This document shows positions 11,404 through 22,013 of a stretch of DNA of 64,000 nucleotides, piece by piece. Source of the stretch: Tolypeutes matacus. Its lineage: Eukaryota > Chordata > Mammalia > Cingulata > Chlamyphoridae. The stretch lies in contig JAKSZT010053881.1 of assembly GCA_026826555.1 (NCBI GenBank), positions 7,265,373 to 7,329,372 on the forward strand. Direction: 5' to 3'. A program made the position numbers and the translations under genes. The number at the start of each line of letters is the position of its first letter. The first letter of the stretch is position 1. The notes beneath the pieces were generated by a model. It saw only the letters and a list, made by a program, of their open reading frames with translations, was not told the DNA's origin and made no database searches.

Positions 11404-11468
11404 CCTGGGTGAGGATGGTACAGAAATGAAAGAAAATTATAGATTCATTTTACGTATGGACATTTTTT

Positions 11469-11484
11469 TTTTTTAAGATTTATT

Positions 11485-11523
<39 letters not shown>

Positions 11524-11725
11524 TCCCCCCTTGCTGCTTGTGCTCGTGTCTATTTGCTGTGCATTTTTCTGTGTCTGCTTGTCTCCCTTTGTTGCATCAT
11601 CTTGCTGCACCAGCTCACCGCACTGCATGGGCTGGCTTGCCTTCACCAGGAGGCCCCAGGAATCGAACCTGGGACTTCCCATATGGTAAACGGGAGCCCA
11701 ACAACTTGAGCCACATCTGCTTCCC
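11469..11725 (-). mobile_element. DAS SINE (long form) with 12-bp TSD
   Basis: Antisense DAS SINE: T tract, aagatttattt and ttatttattta tail region, ccccccttgctgcttgtgc, caccaggaggccccaggaat (B-box side) and ttgagccacatctgcttccc (A-box side). The perfect TSD tggacatttttt lies at 11457-11468 and 11726-11737. The tail contains a (TTTA)n run of about nine units. Confidence 0.95.
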
Positions 11726-12326
11726 TGGACATTTTTTAAAGTTGTGAAGAAAATCCTAAATAAAATATAAGCTAACAAAAATCTGACATTAAATTATAAA
11801 GTAATGTAATGTCATGACCAAGTAGGGTTTATCTATGGAATACAAATATAGTTTAATATCTGAAAATCTGTCAGAGTAATTCACCATATTAAGGAGAAAA
11901 TTACATTGATTCTAATTCAAGCAGAAAAAATACTGATACCATATAATACATCTTTATATTTAAAATCCCCATTAAACTGGCAATATAAAGAATATAAAAC
12001 AATAAAAACCATATTTTAATAATCATCAGCATACATAAAAATTAACAAAGGTGAATTCCTTTTAAAATTCAGGAAAATGCAAGGATGTCCCCAACCCTGC
12101 TACTATTAAATATTGTATTGAAGATTCTAGCCAATATAATAAGACAAGAAAAAAAAATGAGTATAGAAATTGGATGGAAGAGATCTAACAGACCACATTT
12201 GTAGATGATATAATTATCAACGTAGAACTTAGCAGAGTTAGTAAAACAATTAGAGCTGGCAAGAGAGTTCAGCAATGGTATTGGATACAAGATCAACTTA
12301 CAAAAACAAATATCCAGAGACAACAG

Positions 12327-12338
12327 TCAAGATGGCGG
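12327..12338 (+). promoter_or_regulatory. YY1-like motif at L1 5' end
   Basis: aagatggcgg lies within the first 20 bases of the element. Human L1 carries a YY1 site at this place that sets the transcription start. The match here is to the core motif only; activity is inferred. Confidence 0.5.
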
Positions 12339-12779
12339 CAGAGTAAGGAGCTCCTAGAGTCAGCTCATGCTACAGGACAGTTTGTAATCACCCAGAGCTA
12401 TCTAAAGCACCTGTTTGGGGGCTCCAGGAGACCAGAAGAGCATCCTGCAACATCCTTAAAAGAATGGAAGGAGGAGATTGCACAACTGCAGAGAAGATTC
12501 ATAGGTAGAGCACTCCATGTCCCAGAGGTTGGTGCCCATTCTCCACTGGCAACACAAGCCGCCCTGGGAGCTATTCCACGGCTGGAATTGGAAGCTCCAC
12601 TTCCCAAAACCAGGGGAGGAAGAGATGGTTGGGCACCAACTTCAACTACTGAGTAGTAAATTCCGTGGGCTAAAGTATAGCCCCAAGAGCAGCTGAAGTT
12701 TTAACCTGTCCAAGTAGGAAAAAGGCTGGTAGATGCCATTTTGACTCCGCCCCCAGCTTGAGGGGAAGTCTGACTGACT

Positions 12780-13240
12780 GAAAATCACCATGACTGTAGG
12801 GACCAGTTTCTTTCACCCAGATTGGCCTGCAGCCCTAGCCTAGGCTTCAGCCCCACCTTTGGCAGGGAGGAAGCTGGCACACCCTGCACCAGCCTCTCTG
12901 TGTAACTGAAGGTACATTAGGCTGGCACAGAATGAATAGTCGGATGTCTACTGGGGACACTGCGGTTATTTTGGACCCACACAGCATAGATTGCTGTCCA
13001 AATCTGCAGCTTCATCCCTGCCTCAGGCAGGGGAGAAAGGGGCGTGAAGCTTCATCAGTCTCTCTGGGCAACTACAATCTAGGTCTACATGACTTCGATT
13101 ATTACACACAGCTGTGGCTCTGTCCTGACCCCTGGCAAAGGAGAAAGTTGAGAGAAGCTTCATCGGTCCCTGTGGCGATGAGGGCAGCTTGAGGCTCCAC
13201 AGCTTACAGCACCAACTATATTCTTGGTTCCTAATACACA
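12780..13240 (+). repeat. Degenerate tandem units in L1 5'UTR
   Basis: Three related blocks can be aligned by eye. Each has a cttcatc-like or tcctgacccc start, a ggcagggga-type purine stretch, gaagcttcatc and a ctgtgtaactga or ctgggcaactac end. Spacing is roughly 110-160 bp. Repeated 5'UTR units are known in mouse L1 monomers; whether these are true monomers needs alignment. Confidence 0.5.
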
Positions 13241-13369
13241 GCAGCAAGGGAGAAAGAGCAAAAAAGCCCTAAAGTAATGAGAGAAACTGTACCTAGAATA
13301 AATACTCTAGTAAGCCAGATACCAAGATACCAATAAAAAATTACAATCCACACCAAGGAAAAGGAAGAT

Positions 13370-13816
13370 ATGGCTCAATTAAAGGAACAAGATAAGCCTC
13401 CAGATGACATAAAGGAGTTGAGACAACTAATCATAAAAGTTCAAACAAATCTCCTTAATAAATTCAATGAGATGGTGAAAGAGATTAAGAATATTAAAAA
13501 GATATTGGATGAGCACAAAGAAGAATTTGAAAGCACACATAGAAAAATAGCAGATCTTATGGGCATTAAAGGAACAATAAATGAAATTAAAAATACACTG
13601 GAATCATATAATAGCAGATATGAGGAGGCAGAAGAAAGGATTGGTGAGCTTGAAGAAATGGCCTCTGAAAGTGAATATACAAAAGAACAGATGAAGAAAA
13701 GAATAGAAAAAATTGAACGAGATCTCAGGGAAGTAAACGACAGCAAGAGATGTGCAAACATGTGTCATGGGTGTCCCAGCAGAAGAGAAGGGAAAAGGGG
13801 CAGAAGGAATTTTTGA
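13370..13816 (+). pseudogene. L1 ORF1 (coiled-coil part), broken
   Basis: A 148-residue frame from ATG. Residues about 5-125 are rich in K/E/I/L with heptad spacing (for example FNEMVKEIKNIKKIL and EEAEERIGELEEM), the coiled coil that trimerises L1 ORF1p. The frame shifts near 13755. Sequence for the RRM and C-terminal domain continues to about 14220 in other frames, including KARRQWYD at about 14049. The full protein in mammals is about 330-370 residues. It binds L1 RNA in the cytoplasmic RNP. Not functional here. Confidence 0.85.
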
Positions 13817-15851
13817 AGAAATAATGGTGGAAAATTTTCGACCCTATTGAAGGACATAGATAGCTATGTCCAAGAAGCACGACATACTACCATCTGAATA
13901 AATCAGAATAGACTAACTCTGAGGCACATATTAACCAGAATGTCGAATGCCAAAGACAAAGATTCTGAAAGAAGCAAGAGAAAAGCAATGCATCACATAT
14001 AAGGGATATCCAATAAGATTAAGTGCCGATTTCTCATCAGAAACCATGAAGGCAAGAAGACAGTGGTATGATATATTTAAGATATTGCAAGAGAAAAACT
14101 TCCAGCCAAGAATCTTACATCCACAAGATCATCTTTCAAAAATGAGGGTAAGTTTACAATATTCACAGATAAACAGAAACTGAGACAGTTTGTAACCAAG
14201 AAATACTAAAAGGTGTACTACAGCCTGAAAAGAAAAGACAGGAGAGGGAGGCCTGGAGGAGAGTCTAGAAGTGGAGATTATATTAATAAAAATAAGTAAA
14301 ATTGTCAAAAGAGTGTTGAAAATAAAATATGACAGATAAAATCCTAATATTCAGGAATAAACTTAACCAACGATGTAAAGCAATTGTATTGAGAAAACTA
14401 CAACTCACTGTTAAAAGAAATAAAAAAAAAAAAACCTAAATAATTGGAAGAACATTCCATGCTCACGGATTGGAAGACTAAATGTCATTAAGGTGTCAAT
14501 TCTACTCAAATTGATATACAGGTTCAATGCAATCCCAATAAAAATTCCACCAGCATTAAAAAAAAAATAAATGGAAAACATGGTTATCCGATTTATTTGG
14601 AAGGGTAAGGGGTCCTGAATAGCCAGAAACATCTTAAAGAGGAAAAGTGAAGTTGGAAGACTCTCATTCCCAGACTTTAAATAATATTACCTAGCTATAG
14701 TGTAAGAACAGCATGGTACTGGCATAAAGACAGACACATAAACCAATGGAACCGAATTGCTGATTCAGAAATAGACCCTCACATCTATGGTCAAGTGATT
14801 TTTGACGAGCCTATCAAACCCACCCAGCTCGGGCAAAACAGTCCATTCAACAAATGATGCTGAGAGAACTGGATATCCATAGCCAAAAGACGGAAAGAGG
14901 ACCCCTATCTCCCACCTTATACAAATTTTAACTCAAAATGGATAAAAAACCTAAATATAAAAGAAAGAACCATAAAGCTTCATGAAGAAAATGTAGGAAA
15001 ATATCTTCAAGACCTGGTGGTAGGTGGTGGATTCTTAAAGGATATAGGAGGAGGACTGAGATGGACTACTGATGTTTAATGTATGTAGAAGTTGTAATTA
15101 ACTTTAGTGTAAAAGTGTGGAAATGTGCAGAGTTGATGGTAACACATTATAGTGAGTAACAGCTGGTTTATAAATGGGGATGTGGCTGAAAATGGTAATC
15201 TATGGATGTAAATGTCAATTGACAGAAAGCTAGAAAATAATCTAGGGACTGAATAGCACAGTAAACCCAGAGGTGAATGAGAATTGTGGTTAATGGTACA
15301 GATGCAAGAGTGTCCTTTGTGAGCTAGAGCAGATGTATATCACTATTGCAGGGTGGTGGGAATGTGGAGAAGCATGGGAAAAATACAACTGGAGTGACCC
15401 ATGGACTGTGGTTAACAGTAATAATGTAATATTCATGCATCTATGCCAAAGATGTACTGTGTTGATGATGGGAGAGTGTGGAGGAGGGGTGCCAGGTGTA
15501 TGCTATGGACCTGGTGATGATCTGATGATATTGTCTTATAATCTGTGGCAGATGTTCTACCACAGTGTGGTGTGTTGATAGAGAGGTATTACATGGGAAT
15601 TCTGCACATGTGCATGATTGTTTTTTAAGTTTACAACTTCTGTGATAAAAATATATTTAGGGAATGATAGTAGGGTTGGTTGGGGGAAGAGTACACCAAG
15701 TGTAACATAGGGACTATAGTTAGCAGTAAGATTTTGACAATGTTCTTTCATAATTTGTAACAAATGTCTCACAACAATGCAAGGTGGTCGGTTGATGTAT
15801 GGGACCCATGTATGATGTTACGCATGTTTGCTTTGTACGTTCACAACTTTT

Positions 15852-16275
15852 TTTTTTTAAGATTTATTTATTTATTTTTTCTCCTACCCCCCTCGTTTTG
15901 TGCTCACTGTCTGCTCCCTCTGTGTTCCTCTGTGTCTGCTTGTCCTCTTTCTAGGCAGCACCGGGCACCAATCCTGGGACCTTCCAGAGTGGGAAAGAGG
16001 TGCTCAATCTCCTGTGCCACCTTAGCTCCCTGGTCTGCTGTGTCTCCCATTGTCTCTCCTCTATGCCTACCTTTGTTGAGTCATCTGGCTGTGTCAGCTA
16101 TCTGCGTGGGCCAGCACTCCACGTGGGCCAGCACTCCACGTGGGCCAGCACTCTGTGTGGGCCAGCTCTCTGCTCAGGCCAGCTCACCTTTCAACAGGAG
16201 GCCCCGGGAATCGAACCCTGGACCTCCCACATGGCAGACAGGAGCCCAATTGCTTGAGCCACATGTGTTTCCCAA
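15852..16275 (-). mobile_element. DAS SINE dimer with internal 17-bp repeats
   Basis: Two tRNA-like heads in antisense. The first ends with ctgtgccaccttagctccc near 16030; the second has ggaggccccgggaatcgaac and ttgagccacatgtgtttccc at 16197-16275. The T-rich tail lies at 15852-15860. The TSD is cacaactttt (15842-15851 and 16276-16285). Long open frames across this SINE (up to 177 residues) come from its C/T-rich composition and are not genes. Confidence 0.92.
16106..16190. repeat. 17-bp tandem repeat, 5 units
   Basis: The unit is gtgggccagcactccac. Units 1 and 2 are identical; units 3-5 drift (ctctgt, ctctctgc, ctcacc ends). It expands the segment joining the two SINE heads, and related but shorter ggcccacgcag-type spacers occur in other DAS dimers here. 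Confidence 0.9.
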
Positions 16276-16576
16276 CACAACTTTTAGTATACACTAATTG
16301 TTTATTTATGTTCATGTATAAATGATATAAAAATAATAATAATAGGGTGGGTTGGGGGGAAATACTTTGGTTAGTGGTAATATTTTGAGGATTCTCTTTA
16401 ATCAATTTTTAAAAATGTTTCACAACAATGCAAGGTATTGGTGGTAGGATGAGGTATGAGATCCCTGTATGATGTTATGTATGTTTGTTTTGTAAGTTCA
16501 CATCTATTACTCTACACTTATTGTTTATGTATATTTATGTATGACGGCTATACTTCAATAAATTAAAAAAAAAAAC

Positions 16577-17260
16577 CAAATACCCAATCCAAACTATAAT
16601 GGAAAAGGAGATGTTACTCACAAGAGCAACAAAAAGCTCTAAAGTATTTAGTAATTAACCAATAAAGGATAATATAGGACCTTTAAAGAGAAAAAAAATT
16701 AAGCTGTATTAAGGAACATAAAAAAGATCAGAATAAATGGGTGATGAAACAGTTGCATTGGTGGGAAAACTTGTAAAAATACCAAATTTTTCTTTAATCT
16801 ATAAATTTGATGCAATTCCAGTAAAAATCCTAATACAATTTTTTTCAAGACTCAACAAGCTTATTTTAAAATTTACATGCAGCAAACAAACATCCCTGAA
16901 TAGTTACCATTTTTGAAAAAGGATAACAAAGAGAAGGGACAAGTATAAAACCATTCATAATAAACAATGCAGTATGGGTCCAAAAACAGACAAATGGGAA
17001 AAAGGAACAAAATAAACAGTGCAGGCAGATCCACGTGTATGTGGTGGCATCAAAATTGGACAGGAAAGGATAGATCTTTTAGTAGTGTGTTTGGAACACT
17101 GTTTGGAATGCCAACTCACCTTATCACCAACTGTATCTCCAATACAGTTGTATTTCTACTTCATATTATGTACAAAGTTGAACCCAAGATCAATTAAGGA
17201 CCTAAATATGAAATGTGGAACTATGACTACAATAGAATTTACTATGAATATTGGTAACAA
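16577..17260 (+). mobile_element. Ancient L1, continuation of late ORF2
   Basis: After the younger L1's A tail the ancient text resumes with aagagcaacaaaaagctc and aagtatttagtaattaacc, then gatgcaattccagtaaaaat and gcagtatgggtccaaaaaca. These are the ORF2 region after the RT domain, in the right order to follow 12318. Confidence 0.75.
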
Positions 17261-18274
17261 ACCATGGCATTAACTAATTTATAGTTATTAATTTTTGAAA
17301 ATAAATTCAGCAATGACACCGAAGAGTTAATAATAATTTACTTCTTAGTGTCTTGACCAAAAATATTCTGTTAGAATTTTTATGATTTTTTGTTCCATTC
17401 TAATTTATTTGCTCATATTATAGAGTAGACCAAACACATTAAAATCTTTTGCCTAATATGTTGATTTTATTTGTGTTTTAACTGAAAAGCATTCTAAGTA
17501 ATGTCAAAATTAATCTAAACAGAAAAAAGAATAATGCTTTAAACTTGAGCCCACCATCTATTCTAACAAAGGTTTTATAAAACGAAAAAAATGACTTCAC
17601 TTTCAAATGAGTGTGAATCCCTTCAAAATGGTCACCTTGGAACATACTCTAATGATTTTATCCTTGCATTACTTATGGAATACTTCTTTTAGAATTTCTT
17701 CTAGGTTCTGTGGCACTTTTTGTTGTTGGTAATGTTTTCAGTAATGGAAAAACTTCCTCTTTGGGGAGAGGGTGTGGGATTTGATTTTAGAAACATCAAA
17801 AGTCATTCAGAAACATGTCTGGTAAAAAGCAACTAAGCCATTCTTGGTCAAAGACAAAAATGCGTAAGCACAGTGTAATGAGACTTATTTTCTCATGTTG
17901 GGTAAAAGACAAAACACTGGCTATGGGGATGATATTGGTTACATATGTGAGATAGATTAGAGAGGTATATAGGATTCAAGTTATGAAGGCTTTACCTTTG
18001 ATTGCAAAGGTAAAGAATATGCAATTCCAAATGCAATGGAGGTCTATTAAAGGTTTTCGAGCATTGGAGTGACATGTACAGTAAAGAGTGGATGTAGGGG
18101 AAGTGAGCAATGTTTAGAAAATCAAATCAAATATCTTTTTGAGGACTATGACATTATGAGTTTTTTTCCAATCTACTGACGTAATAACCCTTTTCAGGAA
18201 AAAGAAATGAGTTGGCTTGATTTATTAGTGAATTACTATTCTACACTTACAGATTAAAATGTTTCCCATTGAAA
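17261..18274. other. Apparently unique DNA
   Basis: AT-rich, few repeats recognised. At 17985-18110 a phrase like ggaggtctattaaaggtttt plus gagtgacatg resembles the unnamed ancient repeat at 2.3-3.2 kb. No gene seen. Confidence 0.4.
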
Positions 18275-18760
18275 TGATGGATACAGGTCATATTTTTGTC
18301 ATAACCTACAAAATTGTGCAAGACAAAGTGTAAACTATAATGTAAACTATAGTCTATGGTTAGTAGCAATGCTTTGATATGTGTCCATCAATTGTAACAA
18401 ATGTACCACACTAATGAAGGATGTTGTTAATGTGGGAAAGTGTGGGAGGAGTAGGGGGTGGGGCATATGGGAATCCCCTATATTATTAACGTAGCATTTA
18501 TATAATCTAAAGCTTCTTTATTATTTATTTATTATTTATTTATTTATTTATTTATTCATTTATCCCCCCCTTGCTGCTTGTGCTCGCTGGGTCAGCCAAC
18601 CACGCCGTGCGGGCGGGCTTGCCCTCACCAGGAGGCCCCGGGAACCGAACCCGGGGCCTCCCGTATGGAAAACGGGAGCCCTACTGATTGAGCCACAGCC
18701 GCTTCCCTAAAGCTTCTTTAAAAATAAAAAAATTAAAAAAAAAAAAAAATTAAAAGAAAT
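18275..18760 (+). mobile_element. L1 3' end, interrupted by DAS SINE
   Basis: A 5'-truncated L1 tail: gatacaggtcata, taacaaatgtaccacactaa, gtgggaaagtgtgggaggag and atgggaatcccctatatt. It resumes after the SINE at 18707 and ends in an A-rich tail. A close relative is at 28360-28622, and antisense relatives are at 37-40 kb, 50.3 kb (sense) and 58 kb. Confidence 0.8.
18521..18706 (-). mobile_element. Young GC-rich DAS SINE with 14-bp TSD
   Basis: Antisense SINE with many intact CpGs (cacgccgtgcgggcgggc), B-box side ggaggccccgggaaccgaac and A-box side attgagccacagccgcttcc. The perfect TSD ctaaagcttcttta lies at 18507-18520 and 18707-18720. CpG retention and the perfect TSD indicate recent insertion. 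Confidence 0.95.
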
Positions 18761-19129
18761 TTCCCTTGATGGAGAGGATGGAAATGGGGGAGGGTGTAAG
18801 AGGGGAAGGATTAATTTTTGATAATCAGTATGATATTGAGTCATTAAATGATTTATACTTTCTAAAATTTATTTAAAATAAACAATGTAATAAATACCCA
18901 TTTAAGAATTACATATTATATCTTATTTATATTCTGTGCATCTTCTATAATGCCTAAATTTTGGAAACAGAATTTCTTTTTCTATTTGAAGGTATTAACA
19001 TTCAAATTAGAAATTTCTGAGTTATTCCAGACATGTTACTTTTCTGTACCATCCACACTATATATATATAAAACCAAGTCCCTATTTTGCTAAAATATCA
19101 CTGTCTTATTTTAGGTCCCTGTGAACCCC

Positions 19130-19555
19130 CTCCAATTTATTTGTTCATTCTTTTAATCATGCAAATAATTATCAAATGGCTTCTATACCAGGCACTGAAT
19201 TGGGCTCTAGGTATACAATAATGAACAAAGTAGTCATGACATCTGCTTTCATGCACTTCATAATTTAGTGGGAAGATGGGTATAGACCTATATATGATTA
19301 TGAATTATAATCAGTTCTATGAAGAAAAAGAGCAGAGAAATATGAGAAAGGATGACAGGGATAAAGGGGACCACGCAGCAGCCAAATTAATTTTTCTAAT
19401 CTATTCATGCTTAAATTCTTTCATTTCCTCCCACTTGCCTATAAGATTAAATCTAGACTCTTTAAAATGGCTCACAAGAAACTGTATGTTTGTACCCTAA
19501 TATCTGGCACAATATGAAACTTACAGAGACTCAGCAAATGTTAGTTGAATGAATG
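19130..19555 (+). mobile_element. Old L2-like retroposon fragments
   Basis: The first part has ccaggcactgaattgggctc and acaataatgaacaaagtag. The second has attaaatctagactcttta and cagcaaatgttagttgaatg, as in L2 3' regions. Boundaries are soft. A 74-residue ORF here is not meaningful. Confidence 0.5.
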
Positions 19556-20489
19556 AATAATAAAACTAAAAAATTATTTTAAAACAACTCTGAATTTACT
19601 TTTGTTAATGAAGTTTGTTAGTTTTGGAATAGATTGCCAAAAACTTCATTAAAAGGAAAAATTGTTTTCAGTTTTTTTATTTTTTTATTTATTTTTTTAG
19701 CTCAGATTGCATTTAGAACAATTTGTTTTTGTCATTGCAAACACTGCTGGAATTCTAACTAAAATATCAGAAATGGTCTCTTCCTTAAAATGTGTAAAAC
19801 ATTGCATTTTTTTGTCACAGGCAAAGTCTGTAGTAAGGGTAGTAAAAAACAGATTGACATTTGGTCATTATATCTTATCAAGAGTGTTTTACTTGTAATG
19901 CTATTTGACAGCTATATTCTAGGTCTGACAGCATTGAACCAGCTTAATTCCCACTGAACTGCTCTAAATAGGCAGCATTGCAATCAGTTTAACAACCCCT
20001 GGAGGCAATAAAATCTCTCCTTTGAACAAATACTCAAGGGGAAGAAATCTAAGATTTATAAAGGACAGCAAGTATTCAAGAAAGGGGCAAAGTTTATGTG
20101 TGAGCCTATAAACGATGTTTCCTTTGTTGAAAAAGAAAGCTTGAGGATGCTTTAAGAATTAATCTTTAACAAGTTCTAATCTGCGCTAACAAGTGTGTCC
20201 AAAATGAGGGAAAGAGATACATGATTTTGAGAGATGAGTTGCTTCCAGCCAGCTAAGAAAACTTGGAGGGGTCATATAAGTATGGAGAAGGAAATTTTAA
20301 AGTTTAACTGAAAGACTTTAGCCATGTCTCTGTCTAGGCCAGAGAGCCACCATCACTACAGTGTTGATTAGGCTTAATATATATGAACCTGTGTGAAGAA
20401 AATTTTAGTCAAATATGGTATCCTTCTCATTCTAAATGTAATTGGCCGTTTTATATCTGTTGGTAGCAATTTAGTTAAACACAAGTTTA
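19556..20489. other. Apparently unique DNA; possible conserved noncoding segment
   Basis: No repeat family recognised over about 900 bp. The stretch 19700-20010 has balanced, non-repetitive composition and homopolymer-poor text (for example ctgacagcattgaaccagc), unlike its neighbours. Only a cross-species alignment could tell whether it is conserved. Confidence 0.35.
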
Positions 20490-20623
20490 AGCAGACTTTA
20501 AGACAGTCCTAAATTTAAATCTCTGCTCCTACAACTAACTAGCTGTGTATCCTTGGGGAAATTACACCATCATTCAGTTTGTCATCTGTAAAATGGGGAT
20601 GATAGTTCTTACGAAATAGGGGC
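20490..20623 (-). mobile_element. MIR SINE, antisense, split by an LTR
   Basis: Contains aactagctgtgtatccttggg, cagtttgtcatctgtaaaatg and ggggatgatagttcttac. The text resumes after the LTR at 21263 with gaattaaagaaagcatgtag, matching the next part of antisense MIR. Confidence 0.8.
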
Positions 20624-21262
20624 TGTTTTAGTTAGCTAAAGGGGTGCTGATGCAAAGTACCAGAAATCTGTTGGCTTTTATAAAAGGTACTTATTGGGGG
20701 TAAAAGCTTACAGTTACAAGGCCTTAAAGAGTCCAACTCAAGGTTACTTCCTTACCAAACTCTGTTGCCATGTGTTGACTCAAGATGGTGGGCAACGTCT
20801 GCGAGAGTTCAGCCTTCCTCTTCCTTCTCAAGACTCAGTGGGTCCAGCTTCTTCCAGTCTCGGCTGTAGGCTGGCATAAGGCTTGTCTCTCTTCCCAGGG
20901 CTTGTTCTTTCTGGGCTCAGCTGTCCTGTTATCTTCACAAGGTCAGTGGTAAACTATCAGGTGAATGGCTCATCTCTCTTCCTGGGGCCTCTGCCATGTC
21001 TATGGGGCTGTCTCTTTTCCTGTGTTCTGTGTATCTACTTCTGTGTAGGAGTCTGTTTTATCGGTCCAACAAGGGGGCAGGGACTCAATCTGCACGCCCT
21101 AATGATGTGGTTGAATCAAAGCCCTAATCTTGATTTAATCAAGTAAATGAAAGCCTTTGAATTTAAATCAATCCAAGGGTATTATGCCCAGAGGAACAGA
21201 CCAGTTTACAAACATAATCAATATCTCTTTTTGGAATTCATAAATAATATCAAACTGCCACA
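20624..21262 (-). mobile_element. Solo LTR, MaLR/ERVL-like, armadillo copy 1
   Basis: A 639-bp unit starting tgttttagttagct and ending caaactgccaca, so the minus strand starts TG and ends CA. Its order (ggttggctttta-type text, aagcttacag, catgtgttgactcaagatgg, late caatccaagggtatta) parallels the copies at 31013 and 45114. It also resembles the layout of antisense MLT1 LTRs. It splits a MIR, so the ends are well placed. Flanks ggggc/gggaa are a weak 5-bp TSD. Confidence 0.65.
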
Positions 21263-21329
21263 GGGAATTAAAGAAAGCATGTAGTCTAAGAAGAGTGCCC
21301 AACTCAGTGTGGGTGACAGAATAATAGCC

Positions 21330-21648
21330 TATTTAATTAAGGCCTTACAATGTGCTAAAATATGCTAAAAGATTCAGGTTGATTGATCCTCACAGTAACT
21401 ATATGTGGTAGGTACAATGGTATAGTAGAGGAGATATTCTGAGGGTGGAGATACTAGGAGAAATAGGTTGGGATACATAATAAACTTGCTATTTTTAAAA
21501 ATCTTGGACCCACTTTCTAGGGAGGTAGCTTTACCCCCATTTGTGGGCTCCAAGAAGCTTGTTCTAAAACATTTGAATTCCTTAGCACATCTGGTGTCCT
21601 TGTCCCTTAAGTGGTGGTGGGAATAGGCACTACTATCGAAACTCTAGT
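21330..21648. other. No recognised feature
   Basis: Short stretch between the MIR end and a DAS dimer. A MIR-like phrase (gatcctcacagtaactatat near 21386) suggests another decayed MIR piece. Confidence 0.35.
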
Positions 21649-22013
21649 GGGGGAAGAAGATGTGGCTCAAGCATTTGGGTGCCCACCTACCACATGGGAC
21701 GTCCCGGGTTCAGCTCTAGAGAAGACAAGCAAGACAGCAAGCTGGCGTGACGGGCTGGCACAGCTAGCTGATGCAACAAGATGATGTAACAAGGAGACAC
21801 AAAGAGGAAACACAATGAGAGACACAACAAACAGGGAATGGAGGTGGCTCAAGTAATTAGGCACCTCCCTCCCACATGGGAGGTCCCAGGTTCGGTTCCT
21901 GGTGCCTCCTAAAAAGAGAAGACAAGCACACAACGAACAAACACAGAGAGCAGACAGTGAGGGCAAACAATGGGAGGGGGAGAAATAAATAAATAAAATA
22001 AATCTTTTAAAAA
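21649..22013 (+). mobile_element. DAS SINE dimer
   Basis: The first head is gatgtggctcaagcatttgg with B box gtcccgggttcagct; the second head is gaggtggctcaagtaattag with B box gtcccaggttcggttcc. Both bodies carry the expected gatgcaacaagatgatg and gagagcagacagtg phrases. The tail is aaataaataaataaaataaa. Confidence 0.92.

Larger units (their letters stand above)
8780..12318 (+). mobile_element. Ancient L1, 5' part, interrupted
   Basis: A highly diverged sense L1. ORF1-like sequence is suggested at 8780-9150. ORF2 endonuclease-region text runs from about 9190 (tggacattgtatactggtaa). Later landmarks are gaaatttatagctctaat (9788), ggatattatgaacaaatatt (10219), and aatgcaaggatgtcccc followed by agattctagccaatataat (12076-12142), the region before the RT active site. 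The line is broken by a MIR (10012-10200), a 48-bp scrap (10559-10606), a processed copy (10661-11403) and a DAS SINE (11469-11725). It stops at a younger L1 and resumes at 16577. No frame is intact. Confidence 0.8.
12318..16575 (+). mobile_element. Younger L1, internally deleted, with 5'UTR and 3' end
   Basis: The start (agtcaagatggcggcagag) is an L1 5' end. The 5'UTR runs to about 13350 and ORF1 begins at 13370. After the ORF1 C-terminal region (to about 14220) the text jumps near 14335 to late ORF2 (ttcaggaataaacttaacca). The endonuclease and RT domains are therefore missing. The late ORF2 text (gcatggtactggcataaag) ends near 15055. A 3'UTR with repeated blocks follows, holding an antisense DAS SINE (15852-16275). 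AATAAA and an A-run end the element at about 16558-16575. It sits inside the ancient L1. The flanks aaatatccag and aaatacccaa may be a decayed TSD. Confidence 0.88.

Noticed and set aside
16106..16190. Short repeats suggestive of a CRISPR array
   Set aside because: Units are contiguous 17-mers without spacers, inside a SINE of a mammalian genome.
15764..16297. 177-residue plus-strand ORF with repeated GQHSTWAS-like peptides
   Set aside because: It lies across L1 3'UTR and an antisense DAS dimer; the peptide repeats are the 17-bp DNA repeat read in frame.
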